This document shows, piece by piece, positions 35,870 through 45,086 of a stretch of DNA of 64,000 nt (within the stretch, counting starts at the first letter, position 1; each line of letters begins with the position of its first letter). This DNA comes from Gimesia maris (lineage in GTDB: Bacteria > Planctomycetota > Planctomycetia > Planctomycetales > Planctomycetaceae), in assembly GCF_008298035.1 (NCBI RefSeq), contig NZ_CP042910.1, forward strand, positions 7,750,001-7,814,000, written 5' to 3'. Below the pieces are notes generated by a model. It was given only the letters and a program-made list of their open reading frames with translations. It searched no databases and had not been told where the DNA came from. The position numbers were made by a program, and so were the translations under genes.

Positions 35870-37036
35870 TCAATCCAGACTGATTTCCTGCAGGACTGAG
35901 ACAAACTGCGGCTTGATCAGTCGATGAGTCGTATCCGTCCAGCCTTCAGAACTCACTTTCAAAGTGATTCTGGGCTTGATCCAGGTCGCAACCTGGCTGG
36001 TTTTTACAAAAGGCTGTTTCTGTTCCAATTGGGGCAGACGTTTCTGCCATTCCAGTCGAATGTCTTCGGGAAGTTCACTGCCTCGGATATAACCTGCATA
36101 CACCAGCTGCTTGTTATAGGAAGAAGCTAACAGCACTGCGTCAATGGTTCCATTTGGCAGAGCCGAATAGCCGACGAGCAGACAGTCAGACTCCAGGCGT
36201 GGCGCCGTTTCAGGTTCTGCCACCGGTTCCGGCTCTGGTTTGGGTTCTTCTTCCGGTGCAGGCATTGCAGCCTGAGCAACGGCAGCGGCTTTTGCTTTGG
36301 CAGCTGATGCTGCGGAATCTTCTTCTTCAGTACCACCGGCAAAGTCATTTAAAGCATCTTCGATATTGTCTGCGCCACCTTCACCATCCGCGGATTTGGA
36401 CTGATCAACGACTGATGACAGCAGATTGACATTGGCTGTTTTTTTAACACCCCAGTCTTTGAACAGAGAATTGAATTCGAAACCGCCGACGATGGCAAAC
36501 GCACCCACAACCAGCGTCAGCCCCCAGACAGCCAGATCCAGTTTCCAGGCACCTTGAGGAAAACGGCGAATCGCGGGTCGCCAGATTTTGAATGGCGTTA
36601 CGATGATACTCAGGATACTGAAATCTGCCGAACGGGAGACCGCATTCAGATAAGCGATAAAATGACCGACTAAAAACATCATCAGACCAACCGTCGCCTG
36701 GGTGATTGTCCACAGACAGAGTTGACCAGGATCTTCGCAGTAAAAACGCCCGCCCACACTCAAACCGATTGCGGCCACTGTTCCCACACCCAACACCCAA
36801 CCCCAGGCGGGAATCAGTTCCCAGATATTCTGAGGCTGTGGTTGCTGTTCCAGTGACTGGCCCTGCATGTCAGTCTGACCGACACATTTCCCCAGCTTGG
36901 GATAGAAACCACATTGGGGGCACCACGAAGAGAGCCCCCAAGGCTCATACGTACCACATTCCGAGCAGGTTGGCTGCGCCTGTAACTCTTGAAACTGTTG
37001 CAGAAGCTGGTCTGTATCTTGTTTTGTATCTGGCAT
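35870..37036 (-). CDS. Zinc-ribbon membrane protein with C-terminal DNA-ligase-like OB domain
   Basis: 388 residues. An N-terminal zinc ribbon (C24-x2-C27, C39-x2-C42) precedes about three hydrophobic spans (WGWVLGVGTVAAIGL, TVGLMMFLVGHFIAYL, AVWGLTLVVGAFAIVGG). A low-complexity Ala/Glu/Pro linker (about 220-280) leads into a C-terminal domain from about 284. That domain reads CLLVGYSALPNGTIDAVLL, QLVYAGYIRGSEL and WIKPRITLKVSSEGWTD, closely recalling the OB-fold end of ATP-dependent DNA ligases (GGY, VGxVGTG and WVxPxLVxEVxFxEWT patterns). No adenylation domain is present, so it cannot be a ligase. Which side of the membrane the domain faces is not clear. Confidence 0.65.
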   Translation of the reverse strand: MPDTKQDTDQLLQQFQELQAQPTCSECGTYEPWGLSSWCPQCGFYPKLGKCVGQTDMQGQSLEQQPQPQNIWELIPAWGWVLGVGTVAAIGLSVGGRFYCEDPGQLCLWTITQATVGLMMFLVGHFIAYLNAVSRSADFSILSIIVTPFKIWRPAIRRFPQGAWKLDLAVWGLTLVVGAFAIVGGFEFNSLFKDWGVKKTANVNLLSSVVDQSKSADGEGGADNIEDALNDFAGGTEEEDSAASAAKAKAAAVAQAAMPAPEEEPKPEPEPVAEPETAPRLESDCLLVGYSALPNGTIDAVLLASSYNKQLVYAGYIRGSELPEDIRLEWQKRLPQLEQKQPFVKTSQVATWIKPRITLKVSSEGWTDTTHRLIKPQFVSVLQEISLD

Positions 37037-37234
37037 GGCTCAGTGACTTTTTGAAGTTGGCGGAGTATGTAGATCAACACAATTTGTTGCGAGACTCCGT
37101 GAACCTTAGCTTACAAAACACCACTTCAACGAACTTTGACTTCGATAAAACACCACAGAGGAATGAAAAACTGCACACCGCACTCCAGACAATCCCTGCA
37201 ATCCCTACAGGCAGTCTGTAAAAATGATGGTCTA

Positions 37235-37269
37235 TAAAAAAAGCCGACGTACCCAAAGGCACGTCGGCT
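37235..37269 (-). terminator. Intrinsic terminator after the FKBP gene
   Basis: AGCCGACGT (37242-37250) pairs with ACGTCGGCT (37261-37269), followed on the minus strand by seven T; 43 nt after the stop. Confidence 0.9.
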
Positions 37270-37311
37270 GAATGTCTGATGCTGTCCGATCAAGTGATCG
37301 GTCGATGCAGA

Positions 37312-38028
37312 TCAGTTGACCTTAAGCAGTTCGATGTCGAAGATCAGTACTTCGTTGGGACCGATATCAGGTCCTGAACCACGCTCGCCATAGGCCAGAT
37401 CGCTGGGAATAAACAGCTGCCATTTATCCCCTTCTTTCATCAGCTGTAATGCTTCTGTCCAGCCACTGATCACGCCACTGACAGGAAATGTAGCGGGCTC
37501 GTTGCGTTTGTAAGAGCTGTCGAACTCAGTACCATCGATCAGAGTACCACGATAATGTGTGGTAACACTGTCTTTAGGACCGGGAGTTTTTCCCTTACCC
37601 GATTTGATCACCTTGTACTGCAGTCCGCTCTTGGTGGTTTTCACACCTTCTTTTTTCGCATTGGTTTCCAGAAACTTTTTGCCCTTGGCCACATTTTCAG
37701 CCTGGGCTTTTTTCATCTTGGCTTCCTGCTGCTGACGCAGTTCCTGCTGGAAAGCAAGCAGCGTGGCGCGGATTTCATCCTCTGTCATCTGGGGTTTCTG
37801 CTTGGTCATGGCATCCACGATGCCTTTCGCCAGAACTTGCGGATCCAGATCGAGCTGATCCCGCATCAGGTTCTGACCGAGATTAAAGCCAATTCCATAA
37901 CTGACTTTCTGTTTCTGGTCTTTGAGACCTGATTTACCGGAAGCTGCTTTTTCGTTTTGTGCATTAGCCGAAGCGGAAAAACCGAACGACGCGATACATA
38001 AACAGGCAGCGAGATGCCATTTCGACAT
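37312..38028 (-). CDS. Exported FKBP-type peptidyl-prolyl isomerase (FkpA/Mip-like)
   Basis: 238 residues from the ATG at 38028 (AAAGG upstream), which places a signal peptide at the start (WHLAACLCIASFGFSASANA); the longer frame to 38178 would bury it. A helical dimerisation domain (about 35-125, VSYGIGFNLGQNLMRDQLDLD) is followed by the FKBP domain: VTTHYRGTLIDGTEFDSSY, VISGWTEALQLMKEGDKW, IPSDLAYGERG and VLIFDIELL. It assists folding of envelope proteins. A dedicated terminator follows. Confidence 0.92.
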   Translation of the reverse strand: MSKWHLAACLCIASFGFSASANAQNEKAASGKSGLKDQKQKVSYGIGFNLGQNLMRDQLDLDPQVLAKGIVDAMTKQKPQMTEDEIRATLLAFQQELRQQQEAKMKKAQAENVAKGKKFLETNAKKEGVKTTKSGLQYKVIKSGKGKTPGPKDSVTTHYRGTLIDGTEFDSSYKRNEPATFPVSGVISGWTEALQLMKEGDKWQLFIPSDLAYGERGSGPDIGPNEVLIFDIELLKVN

Positions 38029-38303
38029 AAGAAAAACCTTTCGGTGAACAATGAAAACGAGTTTAAACGGGAGAGACCATACGAGTCGGCGAGATTCGGC
38101 TGGCTGCGTTTGCCCCCGAATTAGCGGGTGATGTATTGCATGGCGTCCTCTTGCGCAGAGGATCTTTGACAATTTCAAAGTATCGATTATATGAGACTAT
38201 CAAGGGAAGTGTCTACAATAAAGCACCCTTCTCCTTGAAAACAGGGCTTTCTCCTGCAGTTTGTCCCGAGAAAACTCGCTGAAGCGCATCCCGTTTCACC
38301 ATC
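38029..38303. other. Spacer upstream of the FKBP gene
   Basis: Contains a short hairpin CCTCT/AGAGG near 38140-38160 and presumably the FKBP promoter; no other feature is visible before the 68-bp element at 38304. Confidence 0.35.
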
Positions 38304-38371
38304 GCGTCTTTCAATCGATTAGACTCGGTCCAAATGGACCCGGAGACGCTACAGCATAGTGGGACACAGTC
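38304..38371 (-). repeat. 68-bp dispersed element, copy 4
   Basis: On the minus strand the arm (38371-38350, GACTGTGTCCCAC) starts eight nt after the dapL stop; the core is 38349-38304. The inner hairpin GGTCC-ATTT-GGACC is intact, and the outer stem has six pairs. Confidence 0.82.
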
Positions 38372-38379
38372 CGGAAGCC

Positions 38380-39612
38380 TCAGCTGACCACTTTCTGAAA
38401 ACGGGTAACCGCTTCGTTGATATTATCTCTGGTGTTGAAAGCACTTAACCGGAAATAACCTTCCCCGGAAGCACCAAAACCACTGCCGGGAGTCCCCACC
38501 AGATGAGCTTTCTGCAGCAGTTCGTCGAAAAATTCCCAACTGGTCGATTCACCGGGTGTTTTCAACCAGACATAAGGAGCATTGACGCCGCCATAAACAG
38601 AGATTCCCACCGATTCCAGCCCTTCGCGAAGAAGTCGTGCATTTTCCAGATAGAAGGAAATCAGGCCCTGGATCTGCTCCCGGCCCTGTTCGGAATAGAC
38701 GGCTTCTGCCCCTTTCTGGATGATATAGGAAACCCCATTGAACTTCGTACAATGACGGCGGTTCCAGAGTGGGTGAATCTCTGCCGGCTCTCCACTGGCA
38801 GTCGTCCCCTTCAGTTGTTTGGGAACAACTGTGAACGCACAGCGGGTTCCTGTGAAACCGGCATTTTTGCTGAAGCTGCGAAACTCGATCGCCACTTCTT
38901 TAGCACCCTCGATTTCATAGATGGAATGAGGAATCTCTGGATCGGTAATAAATGCTTCGTAGGCAGCATCAAACAGAATGATCGATCCGTTGGCCCGGGC
39001 ATAATCGACCCACTGTTTCAAGGTTTCTTTTGTCGCCACAGTTCCCGTGGGATTATTGGGATAACAGAGGTAGATCAAGTCGACCGGGGACTCGGGCAGG
39101 GGAGCCACAAAATTGTTTTCGGCGGTCACCGGGAGATAGGTCAGACCAGCATAGCGGCCACTTTCATCTGCAGCGCCCGTGCGGCCAGTCATCACATTCG
39201 TATCAACATAGACAGGATAAACCGGATCCGTCACAGCGACTTTGTTATTGGCGCCGAAGATGTCCAGAATGTTTCCGGTATCACACTTGGAACCATCAGA
39301 GACAAAGATTTCGTCTGCTGAGATATCAACGCCCCGCGATTGAAAATCGTTCTTTGCGATCGCTTCCCGCAGAAATCCATAACCCTGCTCAGGACCATAG
39401 CCACGAAAGCTGCCCGCATCACCCATCTCATCAATGGCAGCATGCATGGCTTCACGAATCGCAGCCGGCAGTGGCTCAGTCACATCTCCGATTCCCAGTT
39501 TAATGACGGGGGCATTCGGGTTCTCTTCGCAGAATTTATTGACGCGACGTCCGATTTCCGGAAACAGGTAACCCGCTTTGAGCTTGAGATAGTGATCGTT
39601 AATAAAAGCCAT
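38380..39612 (-). CDS. dapL: LL-diaminopimelate aminotransferase
   Basis: 410 residues, a class I/II PLP aminotransferase with the DapL-specific start [21 protein letters not shown]. Also present are [28 protein letters not shown], the PLP lysine in [16 protein letters not shown] and [10 protein letters not shown] near the end. It converts tetrahydrodipicolinate straight to LL-diaminopimelate, bypassing the acyl pathways for lysine and peptidoglycan. DapL is typical of plants, cyanobacteria, Chlamydiae and planctomycetes. Copies of the 68-bp element flank the gene in inverted orientation. Confidence 0.96.
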   Translation of the reverse strand: MAFINDHYLKLKAGYLFPEIGRRVNKFCEENPNAPVIKLGIGDVTEPLPAAIREAMHAAIDEMGDAGSFRGYGPEQGYGFLREAIAKNDFQSRGVDISADEIFVSDGSKCDTGNILDIFGANNKVAVTDPVYPVYVDTNVMTGRTGAADESGRYAGLTYLPVTAENNFVAPLPESPVDLIYLCYPNNPTGTVATKETLKQWVDYARANGSIILFDAAYEAFITDPEIPHSIYEIEGAKEVAIEFRSFSKNAGFTGTRCAFTVVPKQLKGTTASGEPAEIHPLWNRRHCTKFNGVSYIIQKGAEAVYSEQGREQIQGLISFYLENARLLREGLESVGISVYGGVNAPYVWLKTPGESTSWEFFDELLQKAHLVGTPGSGFGASGEGYFRLSAFNTRDNINEAVTRFQKVVS

Positions 39613-39647
39613 TTCTCGCCTCGAATCTTGATAAATGCTGAACGTAA

Positions 39648-39715
39648 GACTGTGTCCCGTTTTACTGTAGCGTCTCCAGAACCATTTGGACCGGGTCTAA
39701 TTGCCTGGCAGATAC
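39648..39715 (+). repeat. 68-bp dispersed element, copy 5
   Basis: The arm (39648-39669, GACTGTGTCCCGTTTT) and core (39670-39715) read on the plus strand, starting 36 bp upstream of the dapL start. It is inverted relative to copy 4. The right end has decayed (CAGATAC instead of GAGACGC) and the inner hairpin is broken. It is the only copy not directly downstream of a gene in sense. Confidence 0.8.
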
Positions 39716-39858
39716 TCTGTCTAAATGTGATACGCTCTAATCGCTGGATGACAGCCTGGAATTCGTTTCCATTTCAGAAAGCCGTTGTATTTTGAAACTC
39801 GACGAATTGCAACCGACGCACACAGGAGAGACCGCTTTTCATTAAAAAGGTTCTCTGG

Positions 39859-41196
39859 TTACTTCATTGGAAACGGGCGGGGAGTGGCGTTCAACAGGAA
39901 TTCCTGAGACAGAGCCTCGATCTGGGATAAGCCGTTATATTCTCTGATTTTACGCTCACCCGACCAGCGATCTGCGGCACTTTCATACAGCAGTCTGATT
40001 CGGGGTTGCGACGCATCCCCGGGTGAATCCTGTTCGACTGCTTTGCCAACAGCAATCGCCACTCCCAGTTGAAATCGGGCCTGCGGATACAGGGGTGCCC
40101 CCAGATCTGCCAGTGACCAGCGTTCGACGCGCACACGACACCAGCGACTTAAGGGCCGGGGAGAATCTACAAAGGGCTGCAGGTCAGGGGGGAGATCCCA
40201 CTTTGCTTCTTCGTCAATCAACAGAACCACGCGGTCATGATGGCTCGCATACAATCCCCAACTGGGCCAGTGATCGAAATAACCGGTGGGCTCCAGCAGA
40301 GGCGCCAGCAATGCAATCCAGATCAGCGTTTGCACGGCTCGTTCAAGACCGCTATATGTCGGCGGCGACAGTTGCTCTTCAGCTTGTCTGCCCACAGGCT
40401 CAACAGACGTCTGATTCTGAAACCAGGTATGAAACAGAATCAGATCCTGAAAAATGAAATACACATTCCAGATCAGAACACCCTTGTAGTGATTTAGCCC
40501 GAGGGGCCCAATCGCGAGCATCAGCGTCAGATGCATTCCCACGGCCGCCCATAAAGCGACTTGCCTCGTGCGGCGGAAAAATAACCCGAATGCAATCAGA
40601 AATTCTCCGATCGGAAAGGAGGCTGCGATCCAGCTTAAAGTCTGTGGCGACCAGTAAGTCGTTGAAATACCCACTGCTGAAAACAGCCCTTCCGCCAACT
40701 GACGCCCCAGTGTCTGAACAAAACTGGCATCACATTTGGAGAGTGCGGAATAAAAATAAATGCTGAGTACAAACAGGCGAAACAATGGAATCGCGCGAGG
40801 CGGCTTAAGCACCGTGAGGATCAGCAACCCCAGTGCAAACTGGTAGGCCCAGGGCTGCAGACGATGTTGATCGAAAACAACTTCCAACAGAAATGAGAGC
40901 AGAAACAGACAACCGCAAAGCATCTGAAACCGCGGAGCAGATTCGTCCTCGGGTTTCTTCTTAAGCAGTGATGCTACCGACAACACGAAGAGACTGATCA
41001 GGGTCAGGACCATGATGGCAAAGGACAGCCAGTCGACAGCTGGCGGTAATTCAGACACCCGTGAAAATAAGGGAACCTGTGGGAAGAGTGTTTGCGGCGT
41101 CCAGAGTTTCCAGGTCAGACTCAACAGCACCAATGCAAACAGTGCCATGGTTATCTGGAGAATTCGCAGTTGTAATTTCAGTGGCTCGCGGAACAT
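39859..41196 (-). CDS. Polytopic membrane protein, MauE/DoxX/HTTM-like
   Basis: 445 residues with about eight hydrophobic spans between residues 10 and 300, then a soluble C-terminal domain (about 315-445). The span IYFYSALSKCDASF with a following loop and FPIGEFLIAFGLFF recalls MauE/DoxX or HTTM (vitamin-K-carboxylase-like) membrane proteins. No catalytic signature stands out, so activity is unknown. It is followed on the minus strand by a spacer with element copy 5. Confidence 0.6.
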   Translation of the reverse strand: MFREPLKLQLRILQITMALFALVLLSLTWKLWTPQTLFPQVPLFSRVSELPPAVDWLSFAIMVLTLISLFVLSVASLLKKKPEDESAPRFQMLCGCLFLLSFLLEVVFDQHRLQPWAYQFALGLLILTVLKPPRAIPLFRLFVLSIYFYSALSKCDASFVQTLGRQLAEGLFSAVGISTTYWSPQTLSWIAASFPIGEFLIAFGLFFRRTRQVALWAAVGMHLTLMLAIGPLGLNHYKGVLIWNVYFIFQDLILFHTWFQNQTSVEPVGRQAEEQLSPPTYSGLERAVQTLIWIALLAPLLEPTGYFDHWPSWGLYASHHDRVVLLIDEEAKWDLPPDLQPFVDSPRPLSRWCRVRVERWSLADLGAPLYPQARFQLGVAIAVGKAVEQDSPGDASQPRIRLLYESAADRWSGERKIREYNGLSQIEALSQEFLLNATPRPFPMK

Positions 41197-41294
41197 GAAT
41201 GGAATTGCCGTTTTTAATTCAGATTATACCGCACGTCCTGAGGTTTCTCTGCGTTCTGACCAATCAACTCTCAAGAAAATGCGAATCTGTCGGA

Positions 41295-42371
41295 TCAATT
41301 CCACTCTGTAAATACTGTTCCCGTCGCTGATTGATCATCGGCAACTACTTCGACTTCAGTACCCGGGGCATTCGCTGATTTGCGGAGTACGGTCATTGCC
41401 ACCACAGGATATTTTCCAAATGATCTGGCAGCAGAAGTAATGGTGCCAGCTTCCTCAGGCCCATCGTCTCCAGCGAACATTACTTTGGCTCCTGCAGGAG
41501 GAACCCACGCTCCCTCCAGCCCGATGGATCGAATTTCTTTATTGACGTGCCCTAAAGAGTCAATTCGCGCAATCGGTTCCTGGCCCAGATAACAGCCTTT
41601 TTTAAATGAAATCGACTGCGCCGTGCGGCTTGCTTCCTGAGCCAGATTCGCGTCCGACAGATCGACACCATAGATTGGATACAGTGACTCAATTCTGAGT
41701 GCGTCAAAAACCTGTTGACCTGCGGGGACAGCGCCTGACTCAATCAGACGGTTCCAGAACTCGCCGATTTTGACATACTGCAGACTGCAGAGATATCCCG
41801 GCTGGCCAAACCAGTCAACGCGCCGCACAGTCAGTCTCGCATCGCTGTTTGACACGCTCAATTGGTGAAACTCTTCCAGCCCCTCCACTTCAAGATCAAG
41901 CTGCTTGAGAATGTCTGTCGCGTCTGGACCTGAAAGATACAGGCTGCCAAACTCCTGAGTCCGAACAAGCAGGCGGGCATCTTCCAGAATAATATAACGT
42001 TCCAGGTGACGGGTAATTTCCTCGGCCTGTCCTGGCGCCGTATCAATCCAGATTGAATCTCCATGATGAAACGCATTGATATGTCCCAGAATTCGACTCT
42101 GGACATTTGTTACAAATGCTTCGCATCCCTGATTTGGCTGCAAACCTTTAATATCGTTCGTACAAAAATTATGCAGAAATTTGAGTCGGTCTGTACCTGA
42201 TAATTCAATCTGATCCCGATTGCTCAAGTCAAAAACCGCTGCCGATTTCCGGGCAGCCTGATACTCTTTTTCAGGAGAGCCAAAATGAGACGCCAGAGGA
42301 TAGTTTTCCTCTGGATGCTCAAAAACGGCCCCAGATGATTGTTGTTGAACTTGAAACTGACGTAATGACAT
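41295..42371 (-). CDS. ygfZ: Folate-binding protein YgfZ (iron-sulfur assembly factor)
   Basis: 358 residues from the ATG at 42371 (GGAAAACAA upstream). A GcvT-like folate fold contains the family signature KKGCYLGQEPIARIDSLGHV with the conserved redox Cys. YgfZ/IBA57 helps mature certain Fe-S enzymes with tetrahydrofolate. The N-terminus (FDLSNRDQIELSGTDRLKFLHNFCTND) matches the T-protein fold, but the KGCYxGQE motif separates it from true aminomethyltransferase. Confidence 0.9.
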   Translation of the reverse strand: MSLRQFQVQQQSSGAVFEHPEENYPLASHFGSPEKEYQAARKSAAVFDLSNRDQIELSGTDRLKFLHNFCTNDIKGLQPNQGCEAFVTNVQSRILGHINAFHHGDSIWIDTAPGQAEEITRHLERYIILEDARLLVRTQEFGSLYLSGPDATDILKQLDLEVEGLEEFHQLSVSNSDARLTVRRVDWFGQPGYLCSLQYVKIGEFWNRLIESGAVPAGQQVFDALRIESLYPIYGVDLSDANLAQEASRTAQSISFKKGCYLGQEPIARIDSLGHVNKEIRSIGLEGAWVPPAGAKVMFAGDDGPEEAGTITSAARSFGKYPVVAMTVLRKSANAPGTEVEVVADDQSATGTVFTEWN

Positions 42372-42659
42372 TTGTTTTCCGAATGGTCGCAATGATTAGG
42401 TGGGATTGTAGATCTCTGGTAAAGGCAGGACGTTTCACATCGATATAAGACGAAATTAAGAAGAGTCGTTTACCGCAATAGAAATTCGTCCCATTCATGA
42501 TGTGAATCACAGCAGTATTCTAGAAGGTCTGCTCTATTTTCCAAGGTCTGGGATGTACTCTTTCAGCAGTAATCGAAGTCTCCATGGAAAACCTCCCTCG
42601 GATTGACGGTTTCTGAGACCCATTCAGCCTGTAAATTCAATGTCTTCAGGCTGTTAAAG

Positions 42660-43883
42660 TCAGTTGACCTTCTCTATCTTAAGCGCATCCACATTGAGAA
42701 TGCCTGTTCCGCCATTCAAACCCAGCTGAATGACTGCTTCGCGTGTCTGTGGTGGAATGGGAATCGTTTTCTTTTCCTGGTGCCAGCCACGACTTCCGAG
42801 CCACGGGCCCAGGTAGGCCTGTCCTATGTTGCGTCGAATCGAATCATAGAAGTGAATGATTAAACCTGGTTTCTGATAGGACTGTTTTCCCTGAACTGTG
42901 TTCAGATAACTCAACTGCAGGCTGATTTCGAGTGAATTAACATGTGATCCATCAATGGCCATTCCCTGCAGGATCTGTGAAAGCCGTTCGGGGGTCTCGT
43001 TTTCGAACTGCAGATAAGCGGCCCCCTGCGGTGCCTGCGAAGTCATCCGGCTCACCCGTCGCTGATAATGCCAGTTATCGACTTTCTGGTCATTGTTGGC
43101 ATCGATTTCAAAACTGCCGTTGACGATTTCCGGTTTGAGCGGATCAGGTTTGACTTCCCGCTTCTCTTCCGAACGTCCTGTCATGGGGACAAAGAGTGTC
43201 GGAATCAACCGTTTGTGCTTGAGCTCTCCCTTTTCTTTTTGAAACAGATGGAACACCTGCTGATAGCGTTCTCCCAGTGGGATCAGCAGCATTCCGCCCT
43301 CTTTTAACTGATCAATTAAAGGCTGAGGAACTTTTTCCGGCGAACACGTCACGATGATTTTGTCAAAGGGTGCTTCTTCCGGCCAGCCCAGATATCCATC
43401 ACCGATTCGCGTATGCACATTGTCATAATCGAGTTTTTTCAGTCGAACGGCGGCTTTTTTTCCCAGTCCTTCGACAATCTCGATGGTATAAACGTCTTTC
43501 ACCAGAGCAGAAAGCACCGCCGCCTGAAATCCACTTCCGGTACCAATCTCCAGCACTTTGTCATCCGGCTGAGGATCAATCGTTTCTGTCATATATGCGA
43601 CCACATAAGGAGGCGAGATCGTCTGCTTATAGCCGATCGGTAACGCCAGATCCTGGTAGGCCAGATGCTTCAGATTCGAACTGACAAATTCATGTCGGGG
43701 GACCTGCCTCATCGATGAGAGAACACGCGGGTTCTTGATTCCCTCTCCCTCAATATAGCGGGTCACCATGTCATTCCGCTGATTTCGAAAGTAAGCACTG
43801 CTTTGTGAAAAAACAGGGGTGGGAGTCACAAAAAATGAGAAACCGGTTACCAGGTACGCGGTCAGGAATATAAGCTGCCTCAT
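42660..43883 (-). CDS. pcm: Exported protein-L-isoaspartate O-methyltransferase with extra C-terminal domain
   Basis: 407 residues. Signal-like N-terminus MRQLIFLTAYLVTGFSFFVT, then a complete PIMT domain (about 35-240): RHEFV, AYQDLALPIGYKQTISPPYVV, SAM motif VLEIGTGSGFQAAVLS, GDGYLGWPEEAPFD and GGMLLIPLG. It methylates damaged isoaspartyl residues so that they can reform aspartate. A further 160 residues look like a beta-sandwich carbohydrate-binding type module (IVNGSFEIDANNDQKVDNWHYQ, with AVIQLGLNGGTG near the end). Export of a SAM-dependent enzyme is puzzling, because SAM is cytoplasmic. Confidence 0.85.
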   Translation of the reverse strand: MRQLIFLTAYLVTGFSFFVTPTPVFSQSSAYFRNQRNDMVTRYIEGEGIKNPRVLSSMRQVPRHEFVSSNLKHLAYQDLALPIGYKQTISPPYVVAYMTETIDPQPDDKVLEIGTGSGFQAAVLSALVKDVYTIEIVEGLGKKAAVRLKKLDYDNVHTRIGDGYLGWPEEAPFDKIIVTCSPEKVPQPLIDQLKEGGMLLIPLGERYQQVFHLFQKEKGELKHKRLIPTLFVPMTGRSEEKREVKPDPLKPEIVNGSFEIDANNDQKVDNWHYQRRVSRMTSQAPQGAAYLQFENETPERLSQILQGMAIDGSHVNSLEISLQLSYLNTVQGKQSYQKPGLIIHFYDSIRRNIGQAYLGPWLGSRGWHQEKKTIPIPPQTREAVIQLGLNGGTGILNVDALKIEKVN

Positions 43884-44056
43884 GAGAAACCTCGATGCAG
43901 TCTGTGATTGAAATAGATCAATTTAAACAGGAATCAGCAGAAATTATAGCACTTGGGGGGGACTTACGTTAATGGCGATTTTCCGATATCAGTGGTGTTT
44001 CAACAGATTGAAACCGGATTCTTTAATTTCTATCCACACAGATCAGGGAATTCGCT

Positions 44057-44923
44057 ATGATTCGCATCTATCAGGATTTAAGTAGAAATATTCAATGGAT
44101 GGATTCCAGTCAGATGCAAGTGTTTCGAGTTGTGTTCGTCATGAGCCTGGTTTTGTGTACCTTCTCTTTGAAGGGCTGTGGTAGCTCCACCACTTCTGAT
44201 AATCAGCGACCGGCTCCCGTTCCAGTGGAAAAAAATCAGACCGCTTCGGCGACAGCGTCAACAGAGCAGACGGAAAAGCCGACCGCGTCCGCCGCTGAAC
44301 CCGCCGATCCCCAGGCAGAAGTCAAAGCCGTATTTGAAACGCTGTTGTCGATTCGCACGGAACCTGATCCCGATGAATGGATGCAGGCTGATAAAAAACT
44401 GATCGCATTTGGCAAGACAGCCGTCCCGACTTTAAAAGCAGCCATGTCACACCCCGATCCTGGTGCCAGAGAACTGGCCAGCATGTATCTGGCCAGTCTG
44501 GGTCCGGAAGCGAAAGAGGCCGCCCCGGTTCTGGAGACAGCCCTGCAGGACGCATCTCCGTTTACACAGGTCAATGCTGCCTCAACACTCACGCATTTTC
44601 CTGAATATCGTGAGAAAGCCATTCCCGTACTGATCAGCCTGACGGAACACCCCGATCCCAATACCCGACTCACTGCCATCTACGCCCTGGGAAATCTGGA
44701 ATCGCCGTCAGAAGACCGATTGAAGGCTATTAAAACCGCGCTCAACGATTCAGATCCGGAGGTTCAATTAGCGGCCATCAAAGTCATCGGCCAGATGGGA
44801 GATCCTGCCAAAGCCACTCTGACAGAATTGCAGACTCTCATCGACGACACTGATACCAGTGAAGTCCTGCGCGAGGCGGCGCTCTCTTCTAAATCTCAGA
44901 TCGAGCAGAGCCTGAAAAAATAA
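44057..44923 (+). CDS. HEAT-repeat lipoprotein
   Basis: 288 residues. AGGGA eight nt before ATG 44057 supports the long form; ATG 44114 would give a more standard signal. A lipobox LKGC (about residue 41) ends the signal MQVFRVVFVMSLVLCTFSLKGC (split by position). A Thr/Ala/Pro-rich linker precedes HEAT or PBS-lyase-like helical repeats (about 105-280): VPTLKAAMSHPDPGARELAS, AAPVLETALQDASPFTQVNA and RLKAIKTALNDSDPEVQLAA. It is a likely envelope scaffold. It precedes the pilus cluster but is separated from it by a strong terminator. Confidence 0.8.
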   Translation: MIRIYQDLSRNIQWMDSSQMQVFRVVFVMSLVLCTFSLKGCGSSTTSDNQRPAPVPVEKNQTASATASTEQTEKPTASAAEPADPQAEVKAVFETLLSIRTEPDPDEWMQADKKLIAFGKTAVPTLKAAMSHPDPGARELASMYLASLGPEAKEAAPVLETALQDASPFTQVNAASTLTHFPEYREKAIPVLISLTEHPDPNTRLTAIYALGNLESPSEDRLKAIKTALNDSDPEVQLAAIKVIGQMGDPAKATLTELQTLIDDTDTSEVLREAALSSKSQIEQSLKK

Positions 44924-45086
44924 TTCGGTCTCGCCAGCACCTCACAACTGCTCTGCCGACCTGCAGCTACGCTACACTTCCGTTCTGCCTGTAGCAATTT
45001 TAACGGTTAAATGCCTGTCCAGACCTCCTGCGCATTCCGAAACATATCGGAGAACAGCCTTTTCCTGAGTTCTTGCGCAATTCTGT

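Noticed and set aside
42576-42621. A possible sixth copy of the 46-bp core (AAGTCTC ... GAGACCC, same length)
   Set aside because: The end stems fit and the length is exact, but the middle and the 22-bp arm do not match, so chance cannot be excluded. Worth including in a profile search.
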